Part shown: piece after piece, positions 1 through 7,873 of the stretch | Numbering within the stretch: the stretch's first letter is position 1 | Layout of the letters: each line of letters opens with the position of its first letter | DNA from: Nocardia wallacei | GTDB lineage: Bacteria; Actinomycetota; Actinomycetes; Mycobacteriales; Mycobacteriaceae | Reading direction: 5' to 3' | Assembly (NCBI RefSeq): GCF_029869545.1 | Contig: NZ_JARWQD010000356.1 | Coordinates: forward strand, 1-38,992 | DNA length: 38,992 bases | Notes under the pieces: generated by a model | What the model was told of the DNA's origin: nothing | Database searches by the model: none | Seen by the model: only the letters and a program-made list of their open reading frames with translations | Translations under genes and position numbers: made by a program

Positions 1-98
1 GCCCCATGGGGGTTCGGCCGCGGGGCTTGGGCGGGGGCGGCGGCGCGGGCGGTGCCGCCGGCGTAGCACAACACGCACGACTCCCGCTCTCGTCGTAA
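1..98. other. Left edge, no assignable gene
   Basis: This very GC-rich edge has short open frames on the plus strand ending at 66 and 98, both with low-complexity Gly/Ala/Arg translations. In relatives rplQ normally precedes truA, so this could be the 3' tail of rplQ, but I see no recognisable L17 residues and do not assign it. Confidence 0.3.
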
Positions 99-106
99 TT
101 CATTTC

Positions 107-140
107 GGGCGCCCGCCGCCCCCTCGGGGGGGGCGCGCTT
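107..140 (+). terminator. Possible GC-rich hairpin upstream of truA
   Basis: A C-run (119-123) faces a G-run (126-133), giving a stem of about 7 bp (117-123 with 129-135) that could extend with bulges, followed by a short pyrimidine stretch. It could terminate an upstream transcript such as rplQ. The G-run allows several registers and there is no clean T-tract, so confidence is low. Confidence 0.3.
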
Positions 141-165
141 CTCTCATGTTAACCAGGAGATGGCT

Positions 166-1044
166 GTGACCAGTCCGGATTCGGCCCGGCAGACCGTTGC
201 GATTCGAGTACGACTCGATATCGCCTACGACGGCACCGATTTCACCGGCTGGGCGCGCCAACCCGGCCTGCGCACCGTGCAGGGCGTGCTGGAGGAGACG
301 CTGAGCAAGGTGCTGCGCGAGCCGATCCAGCTCACGGTCGCCGGTCGCACCGATGCCGGGGTGCATGCGGAGGGGCAGGTCGCCCATTTCGACACCACGG
401 CGGAGTTCGACGGGCCCAAGCTGATTCACCGGCTGGCGCGGTTCCTGCCGAAGGATGTGCGGGTCACCGGGATTCGCGTCGCCCCGCCCGAGTTCGACGC
501 CCGGTTCTCCGCTGTTCGCCGTCATTACGCGTACCGGTTGACCACCGCGCCCTATGGTGCCGCCCCGCTCCAGGCCCGCAGCGTGGTGCCGTGCCGTCCC
601 GTGGATCTGGACGCGATGCGGGAGGCGTCGCGAAAGCTGTTGGGACTGCACGATTTCGCGGCCTTCTGCCGTCGGCGTGAGGGGGCGACGACCGTCCGCG
701 AGCTGCAGCGCTTCGACTGGGTCGTCTCGGAGGATTCCGATGCCGGGAGGCCCGACAGCGGGCACCTGCTGACGGCCTATGTCAGCGCCGACGCCTTCTG
801 CTGGTCCATGGTCCGCAGCCTGGTCGGCGCAGTACTGGCCGTGGGGGAGGGCCGCCGGACGCCGGAATGGGTCGGCGGGCTGCTGCGCGAGCGCGAACGC
901 TCCAGCTCGGTCACCGTCGCTCCCGCGCACGGCCTGAGCCTGATCGCCGTCGACTACCCCGCCGACGCCGACCTCGCCGCCCGCAACGCCCAAACCCGCG
1001 AAACGCGCACCGCCCCACCAGACCTCGGCTGCTGCGGCGGCTGA
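166..1044 (+). CDS. truA: tRNA pseudouridine(38-40) synthase TruA
   Basis: TruA isomerises uridines 38-40 of the tRNA anticodon arm to pseudouridine in the cytoplasm. The family signature GRTDAGVHA is present near residue 63 and carries the catalytic Asp. Other family segments are visible: an N-terminal AYDGTDFTGWARQP motif and a central RHYAYRL strand. Length, about 292 residues, fits actinobacterial TruA. An upstream in-frame ATG at 160 directly abuts the ribosome binding site AGGAG (155-159), leaving no spacer; the GTG at 166 sits 6 nt from it and is the better start. In M. tuberculosis truA lies near the ESX-4 locus, which matches the secretion genes further right here. Confidence 0.95.
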   Translation: MTSPDSARQTVAIRVRLDIAYDGTDFTGWARQPGLRTVQGVLEETLSKVLREPIQLTVAGRTDAGVHAEGQVAHFDTTAEFDGPKLIHRLARFLPKDVRVTGIRVAPPEFDARFSAVRRHYAYRLTTAPYGAAPLQARSVVPCRPVDLDAMREASRKLLGLHDFAAFCRRREGATTVRELQRFDWVVSEDSDAGRPDSGHLLTAYVSADAFCWSMVRSLVGAVLAVGEGRRTPEWVGGLLRERERSSSVTVAPAHGLSLIAVDYPADADLAARNAQTRETRTAPPDLGCCGG

Positions 1045-1135
1045 GGTCCGGTGCGGAATGCCGGGCGCTGGTCAAAGCAGATTTCCCGTTCGGTGAATCG
1101 CTGCGCGAGTTGGTGGTGGGAGCGACGCGCCGGGG

Positions 1136-2032
1136 ATGGCAGACTCGCCCAACATGAGTCCGGTGAGTCGTGGCCGTAAAGGCAAGAAGAACAAGAAGCA
1201 ACAGGTTCGCGAGGCCGAACCGGTCGCCTCGCCGGAGCTCGACGCGGTCGACCTCGACGAGGTCGACGTCGGCATCGACAGAAGCGGATTCGAGGAGCTC
1301 GTCGACGATATCGAGGCCACCATCGCGCGGCTCGAGGACGTGGACGACCCGGTCGACGGCGAGTATCTGGCGGCATCCCTGCTGGCCGCGACCTACGCCA
1401 CCCCGGAGTACGACGAGGCGTTCGCGACCATGTTCATCGACGAGGGCGTGCGCCAGGCGGGCCCCGGCGGACTGGCGTTCCTGCACTGCATCGCGGCGCT
1501 GACCCCGGAACCGTCCCGCACGGCCGCGCGGCAGGCGGCCGAGCGCCTGGCCGCGGCCGGAGTCGAGGCCCCGGGCTGGGTGGCCGAACTCGAGCAGCCG
1601 ACCACCCCGGGCGAATATCTGCGCTGGACGACGGCCGACGGTCAGGGATCGGTGCTGTTCGGCAGCTTCGAGCGGGCCGGGCGCCGGGACGGTGTCCTGC
1701 TGTTCGTGGACGACGAGGACTGCGGGGCCGCCAACGACCTGGCCCCGTTCATCGGCGAGGGACTGGCGGAGGCCCGCCGCCTGACCGACGAACGCGAATC
1801 CGTCCCCGGCGAGCCGATCGGGGCGGACGAATTCCGATGGCAGGTCGAGGCCGCGCTGGCCGCGCGGGCCCTGCACGAGCGCGCCGCCCTCGACCTCGGA
1901 ATCGAGCCGGAGCCTCCCGAGAACGACGACGTACCACACGAGGTGACCGACGTCGTCCTGCACGCCCGACTACGCGTCCTGCCCATGCCCCCGAAACCCC
2001 TCCCGGTACACGTACATCCAGGAGTGTCCTGA
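1136..2032 (+). CDS. Unrecognised acidic protein with basic N-terminus
   Basis: I do not recognise this protein of about 298 residues. The N-terminus is a strongly basic Lys/Arg/Gln patch (roughly residues 12-24), followed by a very acidic stretch rich in Asp/Glu/Val, then a helical Ala/Glu-rich body. There is no signal peptide or membrane segment, so it is probably cytoplasmic. Codon use matches its neighbours and no competing frame is better, which supports a real gene. The start is uncertain: ATG at 1136 or in-frame ATG at 1154, neither with a strong ribosome binding site. It lies 92 bp after truA on the same strand and may share its transcript. Confidence 0.75.
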   Translation: MADSPNMSPVSRGRKGKKNKKQQVREAEPVASPELDAVDLDEVDVGIDRSGFEELVDDIEATIARLEDVDDPVDGEYLAASLLAATYATPEYDEAFATMFIDEGVRQAGPGGLAFLHCIAALTPEPSRTAARQAAERLAAAGVEAPGWVAELEQPTTPGEYLRWTTADGQGSVLFGSFERAGRRDGVLLFVDDEDCGAANDLAPFIGEGLAEARRLTDERESVPGEPIGADEFRWQVEAALAARALHERAALDLGIEPEPPENDDVPHEVTDVVLHARLRVLPMPPKPLPVHVHPGVS

Positions 2033-2089
2033 GCGCCGGATCTCGCTGAAGGCGGAATACTCGTCGTGGGAGTCTGGTTCGCTTGGGAT

Positions 2090-2923
2090 ATGACGATTCA
2101 GGGACTCGGACGATTTGCGGTGTGGCGGTACTTCTCGGGGTTCACGCCCGAGGATGCGCGGGAACTGGAGACGCTCGGTTACGGCACGCTGTGGCTGGGC
2201 GCCTCGCCGGGGGCCGATCTGCCGGTGGTGGAATCGCTGCTGGAGGCCACCGAGACGCAGCAGGTCGGGACCAGCATCGTGAACATCTGGGCGTCGCCCG
2301 CCAAGCAGGTGGCCGAGTCGTTCCACCGCATCGAGGCGCGCTTCCCCGGTCGCTTCATTCTGGGCGTGGGCGCGGGGCATCCCGAGCACGACCAGGTCTA
2401 TCGCAAGCCCTACGACGCGCTGGTCGAGTACCTGGACGCGCTCGACGAGGCGGGAGTGCCGAAACAGCGCCGCGCCCTGGCCGCCCTCGGCCCGCGGGTG
2501 CTCGAGCTGGCCCGCGACCGGACCGCGGGCGCGCTGCCGTATCTCACCGTCCCGGAACACACCCGCCAGGCCCGCGAGATCCTGGGCGCGGATTCGCTGC
2601 TGGTCGCCGAGAACAAGGTCACGCTGGACACCGACGTCGACCGGGCTCGTGCCACCGGTCGCGGCAGCGTCGGGTTCTACCTCGGCCTGAAGAACTACGT
2701 CTCCAACCTGCGCCGCCTCGGCTTCGGCGAGGAGGATGTCACCAAGCCCGGCAGCGACCGCCTGATCGACGCCCTGGCCCTGCACGGCACGGCCGACGAG
2801 ATCGCCGACGGCCTGGTCGCCCACCTCGCCGCCGGTGCGGATCAGATCGCCGTCCAGGTCCTCGACAACGACTACATGGCGACCCTGCGCGCCCTCGCCC
2901 CGGCCCTGGCCGCCCGGGTCTGA
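2090..2923 (+). CDS. LLM-class F420-dependent oxidoreductase
   Basis: A luciferase-like monooxygenase fold protein, about 277 residues, of the type that uses coenzyme F420 as hydride carrier. The sequence opens with LGRFAVWRYFSGF, the usual first strand of the actinobacterial subgroup I know as the MSMEG_4141 type. It continues with the barrel segment RFPGRFILGVGAGHPEHD typical of LLM proteins, and ends with a helical segment (TADEIADGLVAHLAAGADQI) seen in this family. The frame is open back to a GTG at 2066 with an AAGGCGG upstream, but residues before the ATG at 2090 do not look conserved, so I prefer 2090. The substrate cannot be told from sequence. Confidence 0.85.
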   Translation: MTIQGLGRFAVWRYFSGFTPEDARELETLGYGTLWLGASPGADLPVVESLLEATETQQVGTSIVNIWASPAKQVAESFHRIEARFPGRFILGVGAGHPEHDQVYRKPYDALVEYLDALDEAGVPKQRRALAALGPRVLELARDRTAGALPYLTVPEHTRQAREILGADSLLVAENKVTLDTDVDRARATGRGSVGFYLGLKNYVSNLRRLGFGEEDVTKPGSDRLIDALALHGTADEIADGLVAHLAAGADQIAVQVLDNDYMATLRALAPALAARV

Positions 2924-2930
2924 GCAGGAT

Positions 2931-2973
2931 CGAGCCCGTATCCGCCGATCAACGCATCGTGGATACGGGCTCG
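2931..2973. terminator. Perfect 13-bp hairpin between convergent genes
   Basis: Arms at 2931-2943 and 2961-2973 are perfectly complementary (CGAGCCCGTATCC and its reverse complement) around a 17-nt loop. The hairpin fills the gap between the oxidoreductase stop (2923) and the stop of the minus-strand regulator (2975), the expected place for a bidirectional terminator. There is no T-tract on either side, which is common in high-GC actinobacteria. Confidence 0.7.
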
Positions 2974-2974
2974 G

Positions 2975-3322
2975 TCACGAGCGCACCAGGCGCGCGATGG
3001 CGTCGGTGGCCTCCTTGATCTTGGCGTCGGCCTCGGGGCCGCCCTGGACCGCGGCATCGACGACGCAGTGGCTGATGTGGTCCTCGAGCAGGCCCATCGC
3101 GACCGCCTGCAGGGCCTTGGTCATCGCCGATACCTGGGTGAGGATGTCGATGCAGTACTTTTCTTCCTCGACCATGCGTTGCAGGCCGCGGGCCTGACCC
3201 TCGATGCGGCGCAGCCGCTTGAGGTAGTCCTCCTTGGCGGTGATGTACCCGTGGCTGGCGTGGTCGTGGCTGGGTTGTGCCACCGTCGTGGTCTGGTCCT
3301 CGGTCACCGGCTGCGTCCTCAC
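2975..3322 (-). CDS. ricR: CsoR-family copper-sensing repressor, RicR-like
   Basis: A DUF156/CsoR-family Cu(I)-responsive repressor of 115 residues. The Cu(I) ligands are all visible with the family spacing: Cys57, His82 and Cys86 (25 and 4 residues apart, as in M. tuberculosis CsoR C36/H61/C65). The body (YCIDILTQVSAM, HISHCV, IARLVRS end) is closer to my memory of mycobacterial RicR than to CsoR. A His-rich N-terminal extension (around residues 19-24) is an extra. The start is a GTG; the ATG just upstream is out of frame. A matching palindromic operator lies 20 bp upstream, so autoregulation is likely. No copper efflux or metallothionein gene is adjacent, which fits a regulator with targets elsewhere. 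Confidence 0.9.
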   Translation of the reverse strand: MRTQPVTEDQTTTVAQPSHDHASHGYITAKEDYLKRLRRIEGQARGLQRMVEEEKYCIDILTQVSAMTKALQAVAMGLLEDHISHCVVDAAVQGGPEADAKIKEATDAIARLVRS

Positions 3323-3341
3323 TCCCGCCCATCGCCTTCAA

Positions 3342-3356
3342 TACCCCCCTAGGGTA
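3342..3356. promoter_or_regulatory. CsoR/RicR-type operator
   Basis: The sequence TACCCCCCTAGGGTA is a near-palindrome with the TACC(C)n...GGGTA architecture of CsoR/RicR operators. It lies between the start of the ricR-like gene (minus strand, 3322) and the start of the phosphorylase gene (plus strand, 3428), so it could control ricR itself and possibly the divergent gene. Confidence 0.75.
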
Positions 3357-3427
3357 CACCTAACCGGCGGTCTTGTCAGCGCGGGGTGCGCGGGGCGTGG
3401 TGGGTGCGGGTGCGCGAGAATCGAGGG

Positions 3428-4237
3428 ATGAGTTCGGTTCCCCGGCCCGCGCTGGCCATCATCGGCGGCAGCGGCTTCTACGACTTCTTCGGTGACGACG
3501 CGACCACGCTGGATATCGATACGCCCTATGGTGCGCCGAGTGCGCCGATCACCGTCGGGGAGGTCGAGGGGCGGCAGGTGGCGTTCCTGCCGCGGCACGG
3601 CCGCAAGCACGAGTACTCCCCGCACACCGTGCCGTATCAGGCGAACATGTGGGCCCTGCGCTCGATCGGGGTGCGGCGGATCTTCGCGCCGTGCGCGGTC
3701 GGCAGCCTGCGCGCCGATTGGGGGCCGGGCACCGTGGCGGTGCCGGATCAGCTGGTGGACCGCACCTCCGGCCGGGCGCAGACCTACTTCGACAACGGCG
3801 GCGTCCACGTGTCCTTCGCCGATCCCTACTGCGACGAGCTGCGCACGGCCGCAACGCAATCCGCCGTGGACGAGCTGCCGATGAAGACCGCGGGGACGAT
3901 GGTCGTGGTGCAGGGGCCGCGATTCTCCACCCGCGCGGAGAGCCGCTGGTTCGCCGCGCAGGGCTGGGAACTGGTGAACATGACCGGATATCCCGAGTCC
4001 GTACTCGCGCGCGAACTCGAAATGTGCTATGCCGCAATAGCTTTGGTCACTGATCTGGATGCGGGGCTGGAGGCCGGTGACGGGGTGAGCGCCGCCGCGG
4101 TCTTCGCGGAGTTCGAACGGAATCTGGTGCCGTTCAAGAAGCTTGTCCGGCAGGCGGTGTCGCGGGTCGACGGCACCGGCACCTGCGATCGCTGCCGTGT
4201 TCATGCCGGGGTGTCGCTGCCGTTCGAACTACCCTGA
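3428..4237 (+). CDS. S-methyl-5'-thioadenosine/purine nucleoside phosphorylase
   Basis: A PNP/MTAP-family phosphorylase of 269 residues, cleaving methylthioadenosine or a 6-oxopurine nucleoside with phosphate for purine and methionine salvage. Visible motifs are the N-terminal phosphate loop IIGGSGFY, the PRHGRKHEYSPHTVPYQANM block, VVQGPRFSTRAESRW, and the substrate-binding NMTGYPESVLARE...CYAAIALVTDLDAG block. It corresponds to Rv0535 (pnp) of M. tuberculosis, and the next gene matches Rv0536, so the pair is conserved. The ATG at 3428 is preceded immediately by GAGGG, so initiation is not optimal. Whether MTA or 6-oxopurine is preferred is not decided by what I can see. Confidence 0.9.
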   Translation: MSSVPRPALAIIGGSGFYDFFGDDATTLDIDTPYGAPSAPITVGEVEGRQVAFLPRHGRKHEYSPHTVPYQANMWALRSIGVRRIFAPCAVGSLRADWGPGTVAVPDQLVDRTSGRAQTYFDNGGVHVSFADPYCDELRTAATQSAVDELPMKTAGTMVVVQGPRFSTRAESRWFAAQGWELVNMTGYPESVLARELEMCYAAIALVTDLDAGLEAGDGVSAAAVFAEFERNLVPFKKLVRQAVSRVDGTGTCDRCRVHAGVSLPFELP

Positions 4238-4288
4238 GCCCATGGGCAGACGGGCGGTGGCGACGAGCTCGGTGGTCGAGGAGGCGTC

Positions 4289-6121
4289 GTGCGCGTACTG
4301 CTGACCGGTGCGGCCGGATTCGTCGGCTCGCACGTCCATCGCGCCCTGAGCGCCGCGGGCCATGAGGTGGTGGCGATCGACGCGCTGCTGGAGGTCGTGC
4401 ACGGCGCCGCCCCGCAGCCTCCCGAAGGGGTTGCGGTGGTCGACATCCGCGATCCGGACGCCCTGGAGCCGCTGCTGCGCGGCATCGATGTCGTCTGCCA
4501 CCTGGCCGCCGCCGTCCCGCCCGGTTCGGTGGGCCCCGCCACGGCGGCCGCGCAACGTATCGAACCGCACCGCGCCACCGGGGACGTATCGCCCCCACCG
4601 GTCCGGGTAGAAGGCCCGCCCGCGACCACCACTCGCGACGAATCGCCATCGAGCCCCGCCGGATCGGATACCGGTGCGGCGCAAGCGGACTCGGTACAGG
4701 CCCCGCCCGATCCCGCTGCGCCGGCGCACATGCGCGAGGCCGCTCCGAAATCACCATCGGACGCTGTCGAATCACCATCGGAGTCCGGCCCGTCCTGCCC
4801 TCCTGTCTCGCCACGCGGCCGCGACGGACAGCGTGCCGCACCCACCGAGTCGGAAGATTCGGGTGAGCCGGGCGGTTCTTCAGAGATCGCCCCGGCAGAC
4901 AGCCCTCCCCGGGCACCTGATCCCGCTGCGGTACAGCTTCCTCCGCCGGGCCGTTCCGAAACGTCAAGCGGCGGTGGTCCTTCCGAGGGGCCGGATACAC
5001 GACCGGTCGGGCGGCACCTGGGTGGTGACGGACGCCATGGCGGTCCCCATGCCGCGCATCCGCTCACCGGCCCGACCACGCGCCCGGCGCCCGGCCCGAC
5101 CGCGCTCCCGCCATCCGGCCCGACCGCGCGCCCTGTGACCGGTCCGACGACGCGCCCGGCGAGCGGTCCGGCGGCGGGTGCTGTGCCCGGTCCGGGTGCG
5201 GGCGCTCCTGGAACATCCGCGTACCCCGTCGGATCGGGCCACCCGGTGTCTTCGCCTCGGCCGGGTGGGGATCGGCCGTCCGAGCGGCAGGGCGCGGTGC
5301 GGCCGGATGCGCCGACCATGCATGGCGCGCCGATTTTCGCCGCTCACAACGACTTCGGGACCGCGGTATTGCTGGCGGCGATGGAGCGGGCGGGGGTGCG
5401 CAGGCTGGTGCTGGGCTCGTCGGTCTCGGTGTACGGCGAGGGGTGCTACCGGGCGCCGCGCAGCGGACCGTATTTTCCGGGCATGCGGCGCCGCGCCGAC
5501 CTGGATCGCGGCATGTTCGATCATCGGGCGCCGCGCACCGGGGAGATCCTGACCTGGGAACCGGTCGGCGAGGACGCGCCGCTGCGTCCCCGGACCGCCT
5601 ATGCCGCAAGCAAACTGGCGCAGGAGCACTACGCCCTGGCATGGGGCGCGACGACCGGCGGCGCGGTGACCGTGCTGCGCTACCACCACATCTACGGCGA
5701 TCCGGTCGCCGGTGGCGCCGCGCTCGCGGCGCATTCCGGGGTGGCCGCCCGCTTCCGCGCCGAACTGGAGGCGGGGCGGGCCCCGTTCGTCTTCGAAGAC
5801 GGCGGCCAGATCCGCGATTTCGTCCACGTGCGCGATGTCGCCGCCGCGACGGTCGCCGCCGTGCACCGCCCGCTGCCGGGATTCGTGCCGCTGAACATCG
5901 CCTCGGGCCACCCGATCACACTCTGGGAAGTGGCCTCGATCATGTCCCGGGCCCGCGGTGGACCGCACCCGGTGGTCAGCGGCCAGTATCGGGTAACCGA
6001 TGTCCGCCACATCGCCGCCCACCCCGAACGCGCTCACCGCGCACTGGGTTTCGCGCCCGCCATCGCGCCCGCCCAGGGGCTGACCGACTACGCGAAGGCC
6101 CCCGACACCACCCGCCCCTGA
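4289..6121 (+). CDS. GalE3-like NAD-dependent epimerase/dehydratase with huge disordered insert
   Basis: An extended short-chain dehydrogenase, 610 residues, nearly double the usual 320-350. The Rossmann NAD loop TGAAGFVGSH is at residues 6-15, the catalytic Tyr/Lys pair YAASK at 438-442, and the SSVSVYG strand precedes it. Residues about 83-348 are a Pro/Ser/Gly/Ala-rich, apparently disordered insertion between the HLAAAVPPG strand and the AHNDFGTAVLLAAM helix, that is, inside the NAD-binding half. Flanking parts resemble Rv0536 (GalE3), which also follows pnp. The GTG start has a strong GAGGAGG ribosome binding site (4279-4285). Substrate is probably a nucleotide sugar. The insert is in frame and codon use stays GC-rich, so it is translated rather than a frameshift artefact. 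Confidence 0.85.
   Translation: MRVLLTGAAGFVGSHVHRALSAAGHEVVAIDALLEVVHGAAPQPPEGVAVVDIRDPDALEPLLRGIDVVCHLAAAVPPGSVGPATAAAQRIEPHRATGDVSPPPVRVEGPPATTTRDESPSSPAGSDTGAAQADSVQAPPDPAAPAHMREAAPKSPSDAVESPSESGPSCPPVSPRGRDGQRAAPTESEDSGEPGGSSEIAPADSPPRAPDPAAVQLPPPGRSETSSGGGPSEGPDTRPVGRHLGGDGRHGGPHAAHPLTGPTTRPAPGPTALPPSGPTARPVTGPTTRPASGPAAGAVPGPGAGAPGTSAYPVGSGHPVSSPRPGGDRPSERQGAVRPDAPTMHGAPIFAAHNDFGTAVLLAAMERAGVRRLVLGSSVSVYGEGCYRAPRSGPYFPGMRRRADLDRGMFDHRAPRTGEILTWEPVGEDAPLRPRTAYAASKLAQEHYALAWGATTGGAVTVLRYHHIYGDPVAGGAALAAHSGVAARFRAELEAGRAPFVFEDGGQIRDFVHVRDVAAATVAAVHRPLPGFVPLNIASGHPITLWEVASIMSRARGGPHPVVSGQYRVTDVRHIAAHPERAHRALGFAPAIAPAQGLTDYAKAPDTTRP
5069..5212 (+). repeat. 24-nt coding tandem repeat in the epimerase insert
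   Basis: Six degenerate units of 24 nt, each encoding an octapeptide of the form GPT-(T/A)-(R/L)-P-x-x, starting at 5069, 5093, 5117, 5141, 5165 and 5189. The first four are close copies; the last two drift to GPAAGAVP and GPGAGAPG. The period is a multiple of three, so copy number can change without breaking the frame. Confidence 0.8.
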
Positions 6122-6191
6122 CCGCCACAGGAAGCCCACGCCCTGCATGCGGCGTTCCTTGATCCACGTACCCGAGCGGAGAGCCGGGCAA

Positions 6192-7166
6192 TCAAGCACC
6201 CCCCAGCTCGAAACGAATGAGAGCGAACTGAGGTGGCCCGGCATCCGGCGGGCCGAAGGGCAGGGGCGACGCCTCGGCATCGACGGTCAGCCAGTCACCG
6301 TCGTGCGCTGCCAGCCGCAGCCCGGCGATCGTGCTCACCGGGGCCCCGGCCAGAATATCGTTGCGCGCGGCCAGAATTCGATCCCGGTCGTCGGGATGCG
6401 GCAGCGTGCGCTCATCGGTTTCGCCGGTCCAGCGCAGGCCCGGCAGGGGTTCGCTGATCCACCGGATCACCCGGACCCGTGCGGTGTCGACCACCGCCAG
6501 ATAGAGCCCGGGATTCGTGCTGACCAGGGTGTCCACCGTGGCGGCCTCGAACGATTTCCCCTGCGGTGGAACGCTTTCGGTCACATCCGCGAGCAGCCCG
6601 CGCCAGCTGTGCGGATCGTCGCCGTTGCGCGCGGCGATCAGCAGGGTGCGCAGGCCCGTCGGTGTGCGCACGGTGCAGGTGCCCATCCAGCGCGATCCCG
6701 GCTCCGCCCGGGAGACGGTCGCCACGAAGTCCAGCGCGCCGTCGAAACGCTCGATGTGCTCGAAGGATTCGGCACCCACCCACACCGACCGCCCCCGGTC
6801 GAAGGCCGGACCCAGCCCGGCCGAGAGCACCTCGGTGCGGCGGGTCCGCGCGTCCATCAGGAACGGCGCCACCGACGGTCGTCGCGTGGCCACCCCGACC
6901 CCGAACTGCATCCCGTACACGCCCCCGTCCGGTCCGGCCAGCGGAATCGCCCGCGCCGCCTGCCGCGACCACCACTGCCGCGATGGCGGCAGCTCGCGCT
7001 CCACCGTCCGGCCGGTGGCCCGCGCGGCGGCGACGATCGGCAGCAGTCGCGCGGGGACGCTGCGCGCCAACGACTTCCACCGCCGCGGCGCGGTGCCGAC
7101 CGTCAGCACCGACCAGCTCTCGGGTCCGGCGAGGGTTTCGATCAGCAGCCAGTCGCCGACACTCAT
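6192..7166 (-). CDS. Rv3651-like protein (PAS/GAF-type domains)
   Basis: The N-terminus (GDWLLIETLAGPESWSVLTVG) closely matches my memory of M. tuberculosis Rv3651 and the domain formerly called DUF5593, found in actinobacterial proteins with PAS-GAF-PAS-like folds. The protein has about 324 residues with no signal peptide or membrane segment. The C-terminal third, with its ERTLPHPDDRDRILAARNDILAG segment, resembles a PAS-like module. The strong GGAGGGGG upstream (about 7174-7183) is too close to a GTG at 7172 but about 8 nt from the ATG at 7166, so I start there. The ligand and role are unknown; a sensory or scaffold function is inference from fold family only. Confidence 0.7.
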   Translation of the reverse strand: MSVGDWLLIETLAGPESWSVLTVGTAPRRWKSLARSVPARLLPIVAAARATGRTVERELPPSRQWWSRQAARAIPLAGPDGGVYGMQFGVGVATRRPSVAPFLMDARTRRTEVLSAGLGPAFDRGRSVWVGAESFEHIERFDGALDFVATVSRAEPGSRWMGTCTVRTPTGLRTLLIAARNGDDPHSWRGLLADVTESVPPQGKSFEAATVDTLVSTNPGLYLAVVDTARVRVIRWISEPLPGLRWTGETDERTLPHPDDRDRILAARNDILAGAPVSTIAGLRLAAHDGDWLTVDAEASPLPFGPPDAGPPQFALIRFELGGA

Positions 7167-7303
7167 CGCCACGCCCCCTCCTCCGAGTTCTCCGGTTTCC
7201 TGCTCTGCGGTGATAGCCAGCGAATATCGTGCACCATCCGCGGCGCGCGTGGTGCCAGGGTGGCGATATCGGCCCCCGGACTCGGCGCGTCTAGGCTCGC
7301 GGT

Positions 7304-7864
7304 ATGGACACCCCGCTGCGCCTCGAGGTCATCGTCGCCAGCGTGCGGCCGGAACGGTTCGCGCCCGTCGTCGCCGACTGGTTCCTGCGCACCGCGCGGG
7401 CCTATCCGGAGTTCGACATCGGGGTCATCGATCTCCTGGACACCCCGCTGCCCACCGATCTGTCGCCGACGCTGCAGGCCCGTGCCTATCGCGAACGGCT
7501 CGCGGCCGCAGACGCTTTCGTCGTCGTCACCTCCGAGTACAACCACGGTTATCCGGCCTCGCTCAAGACCGCGCTGGACACCGCCAAACACGAATGGCGG
7601 GCCAAGCCCATCGGTTTCGTCGGGTACGGCGGGTTGTCCGGTGGCCTGCGCGCCATCGAACAGTTGCGCCAGGTGGTCGCCGAGGTCCATATGGTGTCGA
7701 TTCGTGAAGCCGTCAGCTTCCACCAGGCCAAGCACAAATTCGACGCGGACGGCGAGACCGAGGACGGCGCCGCGAAGGACGCCGCCCAGCGCCTGCTCCG
7801 CCAACTGTCCTGGTGGGGCCGCCATCTTCGGGCCGCGCGCGCCGCCGATCCGTACCCGGGCTGA
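7304..7864 (+). CDS. NADPH-dependent FMN reductase family protein
   Basis: A flavodoxin-like FMN reductase of 186 residues. The phosphate-binding loop SVRPERFAP follows the first strand (LEVIVAS), and the family signature TSEYNHGYPASLKTALD is intact around residues 78-94, followed by KPIGFVGYGG. It would reduce flavins or quinone-type acceptors with NAD(P)H in the cytosol. It stands alone, convergent with eccE, with only 9 bp between the two stops, so the genes may share a termination region. No partner monooxygenase is adjacent. Confidence 0.88.
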   Translation: MDTPLRLEVIVASVRPERFAPVVADWFLRTARAYPEFDIGVIDLLDTPLPTDLSPTLQARAYRERLAAADAFVVVTSEYNHGYPASLKTALDTAKHEWRAKPIGFVGYGGLSGGLRAIEQLRQVVAEVHMVSIREAVSFHQAKHKFDADGETEDGAAKDAAQRLLRQLSWWGRHLRAARAADPYPG

Positions 7865-7873
7865 GGTTGCGGG

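Noticed and set aside
4289..6121. Frameshift or gene fusion as explanation for the long epimerase
   Set aside because: The frame stays open with consistent codon bias across the insert and both flanks belong to one epimerase in the right order, so an in-frame insertion is the simpler reading.
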